This document shows positions 26,371 through 35,686 of a DNA stretch of 64,000 nucleotides, piece after piece. The notes under the pieces were generated by a model that did no database searches, had not been told where the DNA came from, and saw nothing but the letters and a program-made list of their open reading frames with translations. Both the position numbers and the translations under genes were made by a program. Within the stretch, counting starts at the first letter, position 1. The number at the start of each line of letters is the position of its first letter. This DNA comes from Sphingomonas sp. IC-11 (GTDB lineage: Bacteria; Pseudomonadota; Alphaproteobacteria; Sphingomonadales; Sphingomonadaceae), in NCBI RefSeq assembly GCF_021043365.1, contig NZ_JAJNDU010000001.1:1-64000 (forward strand). The letters are read 5' to 3'.

Positions 26371-28266
26371 ATGCGCATCGTTCATGTCGTGCGGCAGTTC
26401 GCACCCGGTGTCGGCGGGCTGGAAAACTATGTGCGGTGCCTGGTTCGCGAACAACGCCGCCAGGGTCATGAGCCGTCCGTGGTAACGCTGAACCGGCTGT
26501 TTGACGCGCCGGATATTCTGCTACCCGATCATGAGGTGATTGACGGGGTGGACGTTCACCGCGTGGCCTACCGCGGCAGCAAACGCTACCCGCTGGCGCC
26601 AGGCGTGCTCCGTCATGTGCGCGACGCGGACCTTATCCATGTCCATGCCGTGGATTTCTTCGCGGATTTTCTGGCCCATGCCGGCTTCATCCACCGCAAG
26701 CCGATGGTGCTCAGCACGCATGGCGGCTTCTTCCACACGCCTTACGCGCACGGGCTGAAGAAATGGTACTTCAAGCACATCACTGGCCACGCGCTAAAGG
26801 GCTATGGCGCAGTGATCGCGTGCAGCCATGCCGATGCAGCGTTGTTCGAACCGATCTGCGGTGATCGCCTGGTCACGGTAGAGAACGGGGTTGAGATCGA
26901 CCGTTTTTCGAACATCGCCGCGCCGGACGCCAAAACCATCATCTCCTTCGGACGGCTTGCGCCAAACAAGCGACCCGATCTGCTGTTGCAGTGGTTCGCC
27001 CGCGTTGCAGAGATTGATCGCGAATGGCGCCTCATCATTGCCGGTCGACCGATGGGGGTGGAGCCGGATGATCTAACGCAACTGGCACGAAGGCTGGGCA
27101 TCGAGAGCCGGGTGGAAGTGCATGCGCTCCCCGACGATGCACACCTGCGAGCGCTCATCGCAAGCGCCAGCATATTTGCTTCAAGTTCGGCGTTCGAGGG
27201 GTTCGGTCTTGCGGCGGTGGAAGCAGCCGCAGCAGGCCTTTACCCGATCCTCAGTGATATACCGGCGCATCGACGCACGCGGGACCGGCTTCGTTTCGGC
27301 GATCTGATCGATTTCGAGGATCCTGCCAGTGCCGCCGAGTTCTGCCGGCGCCACGCTGCGGGAGCGTTGCGCCCGCCATCAGCCGACGCGCGTGGCGGCG
27401 CGCTCGCCACCTTCACTTGGCCCTATACGGCCGAATGTATCGACTCGGTCTATAAGGAGCTGCTGGGGCAGGAGCGCCGCTGGATCGGCGGAATCGCCGT
27501 ACAGGCACTGGACGAGCCGCGGGCGATCGCTCAGCTGGAATCGATCGTGGACCGGCACGAACCCAAGGTGGTGTCCTTCTGCAACGCCCATACGGTGACG
27601 ACGGCGCGTGATGACGGGTCTCTGGTCGCGGCCATGTCGAAGGCGTTGGTGCTGAACGATGGCGTTGGACTCGATATCGCCAGCCGCATTCTTTACGGCA
27701 GCCGCTTCCCCGCCAATCTCAACGGCACTGACCTGCTGCCGTCGTTTCTTGCCCATGCCGATAGGCGGCTGCGCGTCTATCTGGTGGGAAGCGCGCCTGG
27801 AATCGCGGCGCGTGCTGGTCGCGTGCTGATGCGCCGTTATCCGCACATTGATGTGGTGGGCAGCGCTCACGGCTTCTTCGGTCTGGAGGACGAGCCGGAA
27901 CTCCGCAATCGGATCAGGCATGCCGCACCCGATGTCGTGCTGGTGGGCATGGGGCAGCCGTATCAGGAAAATTGGGCGGCGCGGAACGTGGAGGCGCTGC
28001 GAATGCCGGTGATCTGCGTCGGCGGGTTCATCGACTTCACGGCAGAGGCTACGCAGCGAGCGCCGGAATGGGTGCGGGCAGCGCGTCTGGAGTGGGTTCA
28101 TCGCGCGCTCAGCGATCCCCGCCGCCTGCTTCGCCGCTACACCATCGGCAATGCCCGCTTCCTGATCGGATTGGTGCGGGAAGCGGCAGCGGGGGTCCAT
28201 CATGTCGACCCTCGTAACTGGCGTATGCCCGAACGCTCGCCCGAGACTGTGACCAGCAGAGCCTGA
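26371..28266 (+). CDS. gumH-gumM-like: Bifunctional glycosyltransferase: GumH-like GT4 fused to GumM-like GT26
   Basis: A 631-residue fusion. Residues 1 to about 365 are a GT4 mannosyltransferase like GumH/AceC: MRIVHVVRQFAPGVGGLENY at the start and EGFGLAAVE, the EX7E motif, near residue 275. Residues about 373-620 are a WecG/TagA/CpsF (GT26) domain like GumM: SFCNAHTVTTAR, LNDGVGLDIASR, VVLVGMGQPYQENW, GGFIDF and LEWVHRALSDPRRLLRRY. In xanthan synthesis GumM adds the second backbone glucose (beta-1,4) and GumH then adds mannose (alpha-1,3), so the fusion joins consecutive steps. GGAGGAG precedes the ATG. The two domains are in one frame with no stop between them. Confidence 0.92.
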   Translation: MRIVHVVRQFAPGVGGLENYVRCLVREQRRQGHEPSVVTLNRLFDAPDILLPDHEVIDGVDVHRVAYRGSKRYPLAPGVLRHVRDADLIHVHAVDFFADFLAHAGFIHRKPMVLSTHGGFFHTPYAHGLKKWYFKHITGHALKGYGAVIACSHADAALFEPICGDRLVTVENGVEIDRFSNIAAPDAKTIISFGRLAPNKRPDLLLQWFARVAEIDREWRLIIAGRPMGVEPDDLTQLARRLGIESRVEVHALPDDAHLRALIASASIFASSSAFEGFGLAAVEAAAAGLYPILSDIPAHRRTRDRLRFGDLIDFEDPASAAEFCRRHAAGALRPPSADARGGALATFTWPYTAECIDSVYKELLGQERRWIGGIAVQALDEPRAIAQLESIVDRHEPKVVSFCNAHTVTTARDDGSLVAAMSKALVLNDGVGLDIASRILYGSRFPANLNGTDLLPSFLAHADRRLRVYLVGSAPGIAARAGRVLMRRYPHIDVVGSAHGFFGLEDEPELRNRIRHAAPDVVLVGMGQPYQENWAARNVEALRMPVICVGGFIDFTAEATQRAPEWVRAARLEWVHRALSDPRRLLRRYTIGNARFLIGLVREAAAGVHHVDPRNWRMPERSPETVTSRA

Positions 28267-28268
28267 TC

Positions 28269-29408
28269 ATGGTGGCGTCGCGAAGCAATGGGGGAGCGAT
28301 GCCCGCGGCGCCCGCTCCGGAGGCGGCGCGAAGGCGTGTGCTTATCGTGTCCCGCCACGATTATCGTACTGGCCGCCGGGCCAGCATCCACTTTCTGGCC
28401 GAGGCCATGGCCGCGCAGGGCCACGATGTGCGTTTCGTCTCTGTGGGGTTCAGTTGGCTGTCCCATCTGCGAAAGGATCGGCGCTGCGCCTTTGCCGATC
28501 GGGCCAATCAATGGGAGGAACGCGACGGCGTTAAAGCGCTGCTTTGGAAGACGCCGTGGCATGCCGTGGACCTGCCGGGTATCGGAGCGCAGGTCGGCTG
28601 GCTCTATGACTTCTGGTCCCTTCTTCCGGGTCGGCAGCTGGACGAGGCCGCGGCCGATGCGGACACAATCATTGTTGAATCGGGCATTGCTCCTGTACTG
28701 ATCCGCCGGTTGCGGGCGCATGCTCCCAGGGCAACGCTGGTTTATCGCGCGGCCGACCTTCTCGACACCGCTGGTGTTCATCCGCGGGTGCAGCGCATCT
28801 TGGAGCGCGACGCGGCCAGCATCGACCTGATCGTCGTCGTCGCGCGCGAGATGCTCCCGCACTTTGCGCATTTTCCAGGTCGAAAGTTACTGATCAGGCA
28901 TGGCGTCGATCGCGCGCAGATCGAGGCGGCGACACGAAGTCCCTACGCCGGTGGGCGCAATATCGTCTCGGTAGGCTCCATGCTGTTCGACGCCGAAGCC
29001 GTGAGCGTTGCCGCTCGTGAACTGCCGGACTGGACGTTTCACTTGATCGGCGCACCCGCTGGCCAGTTTGGCCCGAACGTTAGGCAATATGGCGAGATGC
29101 CGTTCGCAGATACGCTGCCGTATCTGCAGCATGCCGATATTGGCCTGGCGCCATATCTTCCTGGTCCTGCAGCGGAATATCTCGCCGACAGCAGCCTGAA
29201 GCTGCTGCAATATGGTGCTCTCGGTCTGCCTGCCGTCTGCCCCCACTTCGCCCTCGACGGCAGCGCGCTGCGGTTCGGGTACGATCCTGCGCGCGCGGAG
29301 AGCCTCGTGGCCGCGGTGAGGATGGCGGCAGATGCGCCACATCAGGCCCAGCCTGTTCCCGGCTGGGATGACGTTGCTCGGCAGCTGATGGAGGCAATCC
29401 ATGGCTGA
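28269..29408 (+). CDS. gumK-like: GumK-like beta-1,2-glucuronosyltransferase
   Basis: A 379-residue GT-B enzyme resembling Xanthomonas GumK (family GT70), a peripheral inner-membrane enzyme that adds GlcA from UDP-GlcA to the lipid-linked Man-Glc-Glc. Shared landmarks are SRHDYRTGRRASIHF, DTIIVESGIAP, LVYRAADLLD (the position of the proposed catalytic Asp of GumK), IRHGVD, SVGSMLFD, YGEMPFADTLPYLQHADIG and YLADSSLKLLQYGALGLPA. The start could be the ATG at 28269 or at 28299. It follows the fusion by two bases and overlaps the polymerase gene by eight. The UDP-GlcA donor is supplied by the Ugd encoded further right. Confidence 0.92.
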   Translation: MVASRSNGGAMPAAPAPEAARRRVLIVSRHDYRTGRRASIHFLAEAMAAQGHDVRFVSVGFSWLSHLRKDRRCAFADRANQWEERDGVKALLWKTPWHAVDLPGIGAQVGWLYDFWSLLPGRQLDEAAADADTIIVESGIAPVLIRRLRAHAPRATLVYRAADLLDTAGVHPRVQRILERDAASIDLIVVVAREMLPHFAHFPGRKLLIRHGVDRAQIEAATRSPYAGGRNIVSVGSMLFDAEAVSVAARELPDWTFHLIGAPAGQFGPNVRQYGEMPFADTLPYLQHADIGLAPYLPGPAAEYLADSSLKLLQYGALGLPAVCPHFALDGSALRFGYDPARAESLVAAVRMAADAPHQAQPVPGWDDVARQLMEAIHG

Positions 29409-30708
29409 GCAGGCGGAACAGGGCAGCGTCAACATTCAGGCCGCTTGCGCGATCCTGCTGGCCGCAACCGTGCTGTTCAATCCCGCGCTTGCCCTCGCAG
29501 GAGCCATTGGCCTTCCACTCAGCGCGTCGCTGGTGGCATCAACGCAGGCGCTGATCGTTGCGGGCGCGCTGATCCTTGGAATGGCGCAGCCGAAGGCGCC
29601 GCCTTATGGCTGGATCGCGGCGGTGCTGGGGCTTCTGGCAATCAGCGCGCTTACCGGCGCTGTCCGGTCGCAGTTCGATGCCAAAAGCCTTGGCGATGTG
29701 CTGCTGGTGCCAGCCTTCATCATGCTCGGCGCGCGGCTCACCCCCCGAAGGTTGATCGTCACCTTGGTCATGTTGCAGGCCCTGGTTCTGATCGTTGGCA
29801 TTTGGGAGGTAGCGGACCCGGAGGGGTTCGGCGCGACGTTCAAGATCGCGGAATATTACGTGCGTACTCGCGGCTTTTCCGAAGCGGACTTCTGGGCGGG
29901 CGGAGATCTGTTCATCAGCTCGGAACGTCCACAAGGCCGGCTGCTGCTCGCGGGGTCGGGGCTGCACCGCGGGTCATCGCTGTTTCTGGAACCGGTGTCG
30001 CTGGGAAATTGGTCAGTTGTCGTGGCAATCGCCACGGCAGTGCTGTGGTCGCGGCTCAGCGTTCTGCTCCGGACAGGGCTGATCGTTTCCACGCTGATGC
30101 TGTTGATCATCTGTGACGGCCGGCTCTCGCTCAGCGTCTGCCTGATGCTGCTCGCCTTTCTTCCGATCGCACGACATCTGCCCGAACGGTTCAGCGTCCT
30201 CTACCTGCCGGGGTGTATCCTGGCGCTCGTGCTGGCGGCGCGATTTGGCCTCCTGATCGACACCGGCGACACGTTTGCGGGGCGGTTGCGGTACGCAGTG
30301 GATGCTTTCGGCCGCCTCAACATCGATCACCTGCTGGGGATAAGCAGCAAGCGCGTGGGGATGGAGGATGCGGGGCTGGCCTATTTCGTCGTTCGCCAAT
30401 CGATATTCGTGGCGGTTGGCCTGTGGCTGCTGCTGACGCTGACGAGCCTGGGAGACGATCGCGCCGGCCGGATCTGCAAACATGGCTTCATGCTGTTCGT
30501 CGTGCTTTGCCTGCCGATCAGCAACGCGCTGCTGTCGATCAAGACCGCTGCGTTCATGTGGGCCGTTTACGGCTTCTGCTACGGTCAGGCGAGGCGCCGT
30601 GCCGCGCCCGCGGGACTGGGCGCCCCGGCCAGTACAGGCGACGATCCCCCCACGTTGGATCCTCCGATCATCATCGGCGCGCGCGGCTGGGCGAGCGGGC
30701 ATGGCTGA
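29401..30708 (+). CDS. gumE-like: EPS polymerase (GumE/Wzy-like)
   Basis: A 435-residue integral membrane protein with about eleven hydrophobic segments. The large periplasmic loop near residues 155-205 has FWAGGDLFISSERPQGRLLL and HRGSSLFLEPVSLGNWSVV, features I associate with GumE; polymerases of the Wzy type link the lipid-borne repeat units at the periplasmic face. A Pro-rich cytoplasmic tail ends the protein. It overlaps the genes on both sides by eight bases. Polymerase sequences diverge quickly, so the call leans on topology, loop motifs and position. Confidence 0.85.
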   Translation: MAEQAEQGSVNIQAACAILLAATVLFNPALALAGAIGLPLSASLVASTQALIVAGALILGMAQPKAPPYGWIAAVLGLLAISALTGAVRSQFDAKSLGDVLLVPAFIMLGARLTPRRLIVTLVMLQALVLIVGIWEVADPEGFGATFKIAEYYVRTRGFSEADFWAGGDLFISSERPQGRLLLAGSGLHRGSSLFLEPVSLGNWSVVVAIATAVLWSRLSVLLRTGLIVSTLMLLIICDGRLSLSVCLMLLAFLPIARHLPERFSVLYLPGCILALVLAARFGLLIDTGDTFAGRLRYAVDAFGRLNIDHLLGISSKRVGMEDAGLAYFVVRQSIFVAVGLWLLLTLTSLGDDRAGRICKHGFMLFVVLCLPISNALLSIKTAAFMWAVYGFCYGQARRRAAPAGLGAPASTGDDPPTLDPPIIIGARGWASGHG

Positions 30709-32185
30709 GGTGCCCGCCGGCCGAGCCGCGGCGCGGGGAGCAGCGGTGCTTGGGGCATCGCAAGCGGTGCGGATCGTCACCAGCTTTGCCTCCAGCATCT
30801 TTGTCGCCCGATTGCTTACACCCGCCGACTACGGCGTGATGGCGATGGTGGCGCCGGTAATGGGGTTCATCCTGATCTTCCAGAACCTTGGGCTCAATCA
30901 GGCGGTGATCCAGCGCCCGGTCCTTTCGGCCAGCGAGGCCAACGGCATCTTCTGGCTGAACATCCTTGGCACACTCGCCATCGCCTTGCTCTTCATCCTG
31001 ATCGCGCCGCTGGTCGGTATGTTCTACGGGGATCAGCGCGTGACCGGGCTGATGGCGGCGAGCGGCCTTTCCGTCATCGCCACCGGCGTCGCCGCGCAAC
31101 ACCTCGCGCTGCTCAACCGGCACATGCGTTTTGCCGCACTCAGCGCCGTGGAAACGGTGAACGCCCTCGTCGGCCTGTTCGCCACCATTCTGCTCGCTTG
31201 GTGGCTGCGCAGCTATTGGGCGCTTTTCTTCGGCACCCTGGCGGGCGTCGTGGCAGGCAGCATGCTGGCATGGTGGTGCGAGCGCTGGCGACCCTCGCTA
31301 CGGCGCCTCGATCTCGCGGCCACTCGGCCGATGCTATCGATGGGCGCCGACATCACCGGCTTTAACCTGCTCAACTTCATTTGCCGGAACCTGGACAATC
31401 TGTTGATCGCGAAGCGCTGGGGCGCAGGCGAACTCGGCCTTTACGACCGCAGCTACCGGCTGATGCTGATGCCGCTGCAAACCATCAACCAGCCACTGGG
31501 CAAGGTGATGCTGCCCAGCCTCAGCCGGGCGCTGGACCGGCCGGAGGCGTTTCGCGGTATGTATCTGCTCGCAGTTCGCGCGCTGGTGCTAACGATCGTG
31601 CCCGGCGCCGTTGCGCTTTCGGCATGCAGCACGACCGTGATGGTGTTGTTATTGGGCGAACAGTGGCGCTCCGCTGGCCCGATCTTCGCCTGGCTGGCGC
31701 TTACCGCTGCCATTCAGCCGGTGTCCAACGCTACCGGATGGCTGTTCATCAGCAGCGGCCGTACGCGCCCGATGGTACGGTGGGGCGTCATCTCCGCCGT
31801 GATGACGGTAGCCAGCTTCATTATCGGCCTTCCCTGGGGCGCGACCGGCGTTGCTGCCGCTTATGCCATGTGCGAGCTGGGAAGGATCCCGCTGCTGTAC
31901 CGCATGGCGACCCGCGACACGGCGGTCTCGGCGCAGGATCTGTACGCCGTGCTGATGCCGTCGCTGCTTGGCGCGGGCATGGCCGTGATGGTTGTTCAGG
32001 CGATGCGCAATTCGCTTGATCCGCTGTCGCTGCTCGGTGTTGCCATCCTACTCGCCTATGCCTTGGCGACACTCGCGCAACTGACGACCGCGGAGGGGAG
32101 GGCTGGGCTCGCCCGACTGGCGGAGCTGGCCCGAAGCGCGGCGAGCCGTACCGGGGGCCGACCTGCCGCCGACTATGGCGGCTGA
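30701..32185 (+). CDS. gumJ-like: Lipid-linked repeat-unit flippase (GumJ/Wzx-like)
   Basis: A 494-residue member of the MOP superfamily with about twelve to fourteen hydrophobic segments. VRIVTSFASSIFVARLLTPADYGVMAMV is the typical N-terminal pattern, and YDRSYRLMLMPLQTINQPLGKVMLPSLSR is the conserved central region of the oligosaccharide flippase family (polysacc_synt_3). It moves the completed lipid-linked repeat across the inner membrane. The ATG at 30701 overlaps the polymerase stop by eight bases; the frame is open further upstream but only within the polymerase gene. Confidence 0.9.
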   Translation: MAEVPAGRAAARGAAVLGASQAVRIVTSFASSIFVARLLTPADYGVMAMVAPVMGFILIFQNLGLNQAVIQRPVLSASEANGIFWLNILGTLAIALLFILIAPLVGMFYGDQRVTGLMAASGLSVIATGVAAQHLALLNRHMRFAALSAVETVNALVGLFATILLAWWLRSYWALFFGTLAGVVAGSMLAWWCERWRPSLRRLDLAATRPMLSMGADITGFNLLNFICRNLDNLLIAKRWGAGELGLYDRSYRLMLMPLQTINQPLGKVMLPSLSRALDRPEAFRGMYLLAVRALVLTIVPGAVALSACSTTVMVLLLGEQWRSAGPIFAWLALTAAIQPVSNATGWLFISSGRTRPMVRWGVISAVMTVASFIIGLPWGATGVAAAYAMCELGRIPLLYRMATRDTAVSAQDLYAVLMPSLLGAGMAVMVVQAMRNSLDPLSLLGVAILLAYALATLAQLTTAEGRAGLARLAELARSAASRTGGRPAADYGG

Positions 32186-32206
32186 CCAGCGCCGCGCCTC
32201 TTTCGG

Positions 32207-33058
32207 TTAAGCCGCCGCGGTACGCCTGGCGAGCAAGCGGGCGAATGCCTCGCGCGGGCCATGGGCGAGCGCCAGTGCGACGCTGAGCTCCAGATAGCGC
32301 CACCGCGCATCTGCATGGGCACGGCGGATGCCAAGGATCGTGGTGCGCAGCTCGCGTCGCATCGCCGGCGGCAGCCCGCGCCCGTGCCGATCCATGAAGC
32401 GGGCGATCCCATCGGCGCGGCGAAGCGAGGGCGTGGCGATGCGCTCGCCGGTATGTTCGCGCCAATGGGCGAGCGGCGCCGGCACGACCGCATAAGTGGC
32501 GCCATGCTTGATCAGGCGGATGAACAGATCCCAGTCGTTGAAGACGGTCATCTCGGGATCAAAGCCGCGGACGGCGCAGAACAGGTCCGCGCGGATGAGG
32601 AAGTTGCTGCCCGTCATCGAACTGCGGTGAGCCAATACGGTGGAGGCGGTTAAGCCCTCGGGGCTGGCTCGGACAACCGGCGCATGACCGGCTTCGTGCC
32701 GCACGAGGCCAGACAGGACAAGAGGCGTGCCGGCGCTTGCTGGGCTTGCGAGCTGCTCCAGAAAGTTCGGCATCCAATCGTCATCGTCGTCGAGAAAGGC
32801 GAGCCAGTCCCCGGCGCTAACAAAGGCGCCGAGGTTTCGGGATCCGCATGCGCCCGGGCACGCGCTGTTGCGGATATAGCGAATCGGAACCGCGCTGGAG
32901 GCAGCGACTCGTTCCGCCACCATTCGGGTGGCCGACTCGTCGGCATCGTCGACGATGATGATTTCGTGCGCAGGGCGGGCCTGCGCGAGCACGCTTTCCA
33001 CCGCGCGAGAGAGAAGGTCCGCGCGGCGATGTGTGGGGATAACGACGCTGATCTTCAT
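32207..33058 (-). CDS. Family 2 glycosyltransferase
   Basis: A 283-residue GT2 enzyme. ISVVIPTHRRADLLSRAVES opens the GT-A domain, VDDADES and FLDDDDDWMPNF give the donor and DxD motifs, and VFNDWDLFIRL supplies the acceptor-side Asp. No membrane segment. It is convergent with the flippase at the right border of the gum-like locus, with 21 bases between the stops. It may add an extra side-chain sugar in place of GumI, but nothing in the sequence tells donor or acceptor. Confidence 0.85.
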   Translation of the reverse strand: MKISVVIPTHRRADLLSRAVESVLAQARPAHEIIIVDDADESATRMVAERVAASSAVPIRYIRNSACPGACGSRNLGAFVSAGDWLAFLDDDDDWMPNFLEQLASPASAGTPLVLSGLVRHEAGHAPVVRASPEGLTASTVLAHRSSMTGSNFLIRADLFCAVRGFDPEMTVFNDWDLFIRLIKHGATYAVVPAPLAHWREHTGERIATPSLRRADGIARFMDRHGRGLPPAMRRELRTTILGIRRAHADARWRYLELSVALALAHGPREAFARLLARRTAAA

Positions 33059-33715
33059 GGTCGCTCCCGTGATCGCAAGAAGGTTCTGCCCGGAACCATG
33101 CTACAACGCCGACCCGCCCTGTCCATTTTCCATATTACCTAGCGAGGATTACGTAGTTGCCACCACTGCAAAGCGAGGGGCAGTATTTCCTGTCGCTTAA
33201 AGGACGCGTTCTCATGGCTCATCTGTTCTCCGCCATTGCTGTTTCCGAATCTCGAGCAATCCTGTTCTTCAACAGGCGTGCTTCGATCGGTCGGTGAGCA
33301 ACCGTTCGATTGGAATGGTGCGAAGGTCATCTGTCCTGAGCGGCGGAAATCTCGCCCTGTACCGGCAAAACGCTAGTTATCAATCAACAACCTGTCGTCA
33401 TGAACTGGGACGGGCGGCCGCAATTACTCAGTGTCGACCTGCAAGCGCGAGCGGCTGGCAGGGTTGCGTACAATAACCCATCGGAAATGAGGAGTATTGA
33501 ACCCGGTTCATTTCGGGTCGTGTGCCGTGCTGGGAATAGAGGCTCTGTAATACCTTTGATATGAACCCAGTTGTTGAAATATATGTAAGTTCAGCTAGGT
33601 AGAGGTCAGAAAAATAAGGTCGCGCCGTTCACAGGTGCTGCCGGAGGATGCTCCGGCCGTCGGGTACAAGGCTTCGGTTTGTCGGGGCGTACTCTGACGT
33701 TGGAGGAGGGGCTTG
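33059..33715. other. Long intergenic region upstream of the histidine kinase
   Basis: About 650 bases with lower G+C than the surroundings and no supported gene. CCTGTT-CTTC-AACAGG at 33261-33276 is a small hairpin. The TGAACC palindrome at 33498 and half-site at 33562 are listed separately. GGAGGAGGGG just before 33716 is the ribosome site of the kinase. Confidence 0.5.
33498..33570. promoter_or_regulatory. Candidate operator: TGAACC palindrome plus half-site
   Basis: TGAACC-C-GGTTCA at 33498-33510 is a perfect 13-base palindrome. A second TGAACCCAG lies at 33562-33570. The centres are about six helical turns apart, upstream of the histidine kinase gene, so this could be the binding site of a dimeric regulator. 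Confidence 0.4.
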
Positions 33716-35686
33716 ATGCTGGGCTTGCTCGGCAAGGCGGAGCCGCGAGCTTCGGCGCGTAGCTCTGCACTGTCTTCATTGTTCGGGCGGGGAATCCTCC
33801 GCAACCGGGCGCTGTCTTCTGCGGCACCAGCACGAGCGGGCGTCGTGGGCCAGCTGTTTACGGACTCGCTGAAGATACGGCGGATGCTCGGCGTTGCCGG
33901 GCTGCTCTTGGTCGCCACTGCTGGACGCTTGCTGCTTGGTCCATCCCTGCCCGGCAACATCTATTACGTATTTTACGTTATTGCCGGTTTGCTTGCGTGG
34001 TGGCTCGGCGGCGTCAGGCTCGCGCTTCTCACGGTGCTGGTGTCCGTCGCCATCAACGCCGCGTTTCTTCGCGAGTGGGAGGATGTCAGCCGCGAAGGCG
34101 CGCCGCTGACCTTGCTGTTATTGTGTTCGGTCGCGCTTGGTCTTGTTGGCATTCGCGCCATTCTGCAGCGCGGCGAGGCGGAGTCGGAGGCCAATCGGCT
34201 GACGCGAGCAGCGCTGGAACTGGAGCTGCTGCTGGATAGTGCGGCCGATGTCGCCATCTGCATGCTCGATCCATCCGGGCGCATCGTTCATTGGAATCAG
34301 GGTGCCGCTCATGTTCTGGGCTGGCGCGACGGAGAGGCGATCGGCCGGGATCTTTCGCTTTTCGCGCCGGGCACGAACCCGCATGCCGCGCAAGTGTGGC
34401 TGGCACGCGCTCGCGAAACCGGGCGGCACGAGAAGTCCGGCGAATGCCAGCGGCGCGACGGGACGCGTTTTCCCGGTCAGCTGACGATCACTTCGATCGG
34501 CGATGCGGAGGGAAATCATCGCGGCTTCGGTGTCGTCATCCGCAACGTCACCGTGGAGCTTCAAATCGAACAGGCGGTGCGGCTGCGTGAGAACCAGCTT
34601 CGCTTCATCCTCGCGGCGGTGCCGGACGCGACTATCCTCCTCGACGATCAGGGCTATATCCAGCTGTTCAGCCCCGCTGCCGAGCAGATGTTCGGCTATG
34701 ACGAAAAGGCAGTGATCAATCAGCACGCCTCCATGCTGCTGTGCGAGCAATGGCATTTCGAAGTCGCCAATTTCTTCGCCGATACGACCGAACAGCTGCC
34801 AGAGTCGCAGACCACCACGCGGCGCGTGTTCGCGCAGCGGGTGGATGAAAGCACGTTTCCCGCGCAGCTGACGATCGGCACCGCGTCCGCCGGCTCGCGG
34901 CGGCTCTACACCGTGTTCGTCCGCGACCTGACCGAGCAGGAAAAGACCCGCGCGATGGTGGAATCGCTGCAGATGGAGGTCCTGCACGGCGCCCGGCTGA
35001 CCGCGATGGGCACCATGGCATCAACGCTGGCGCACGAGCTAAACCAGCCGATGACCGCCATGGCCAGTTACATCGAGGGGTGCCGGCGATTGCTGGCCCG
35101 CTCCAGTGAGCCGCACGACCCACGTATTGACGTTGGGCTGGCGGCCGCCGCCAAGGAAGCGGTACGGGCTGGCCGCTTTATCAGCCACCTGCGCGAATTC
35201 GTGTCGCGAGGCGAAACCTTGCTGGCGGTGGAACAGGCGAACGAAGTCATCGCCAGTGGCCTGTCGCTGGTGACGGGGGTGGTGAAGGAAGCGCGCGTAA
35301 CACTGGATTTCCGCCAGGGGCCGCCCGCCGAGATCTTCGCCGATCGCGTGCAGATCCAGCAGGTCGTCGTCAATCTGGTCCGCAATGCGGTCGAGGCGAT
35401 CCGCCACGGCGATGCGCGCCTGATCACCGTCAGCGTCGAGGCGCGGCCGGAGGAGGTCGAGGTGCGGATCGACGATTGCGGCGCCGGCTTCCAGCCGGGA
35501 ATGGCCGAGCAGCTGTTTGACGCATTCGTGAGTACGAAACGCAACGGACTTGGCGTTGGCCTGTCGATCTGCCGCACGATCGTGGAGGCGCATGGGGGGC
35601 GCATCTGGGCGTGCCCGTCGCCATGTGGCGGCGCCAGCTTCCGTTTCACCTTGTGCCGAAAAGTGGGGTATGCGCATGGAGAGTAA
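33716..35686 (+). CDS. FixL-like PAS sensor histidine kinase
   Basis: A 656-residue membrane kinase. Four or so helices span about residues 55-150 (MLGVAGLLLVATAGRLLLG, YVFYVIAGLLAWWLGGVRLALLTVLVSVAI), followed by two PAS domains (residues about 170-285 and 295-410, with DPSGRIVHWNQGAAHVLGW and LDDQGYIQLFSPAAEQMFGY). HisKA has the phospho-accepting His in TLAHELNQPMTAM near residue 440; the ATPase domain has NLVRNAVEAI, DDCGAGF and GLGVGLSICR. The layout is that of FixL; whether PAS2 binds heme cannot be told. ATG at 33716 follows GGAGGAGGGG. Its last bases overlap the response regulator. Confidence 0.92.
   Translation: MLGLLGKAEPRASARSSALSSLFGRGILRNRALSSAAPARAGVVGQLFTDSLKIRRMLGVAGLLLVATAGRLLLGPSLPGNIYYVFYVIAGLLAWWLGGVRLALLTVLVSVAINAAFLREWEDVSREGAPLTLLLLCSVALGLVGIRAILQRGEAESEANRLTRAALELELLLDSAADVAICMLDPSGRIVHWNQGAAHVLGWRDGEAIGRDLSLFAPGTNPHAAQVWLARARETGRHEKSGECQRRDGTRFPGQLTITSIGDAEGNHRGFGVVIRNVTVELQIEQAVRLRENQLRFILAAVPDATILLDDQGYIQLFSPAAEQMFGYDEKAVINQHASMLLCEQWHFEVANFFADTTEQLPESQTTTRRVFAQRVDESTFPAQLTIGTASAGSRRLYTVFVRDLTEQEKTRAMVESLQMEVLHGARLTAMGTMASTLAHELNQPMTAMASYIEGCRRLLARSSEPHDPRIDVGLAAAAKEAVRAGRFISHLREFVSRGETLLAVEQANEVIASGLSLVTGVVKEARVTLDFRQGPPAEIFADRVQIQQVVVNLVRNAVEAIRHGDARLITVSVEARPEEVEVRIDDCGAGFQPGMAEQLFDAFVSTKRNGLGVGLSICRTIVEAHGGRIWACPSPCGGASFRFTLCRKVGYAHGE

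Noticed and set aside
18056..33058. Sphingan (gellan/welan-type) cluster
   Set aside because: No rhamnose synthesis genes are present and the transferases match GumH/GumM/GumK patterns rather than the sphingan glycosyltransferase set.
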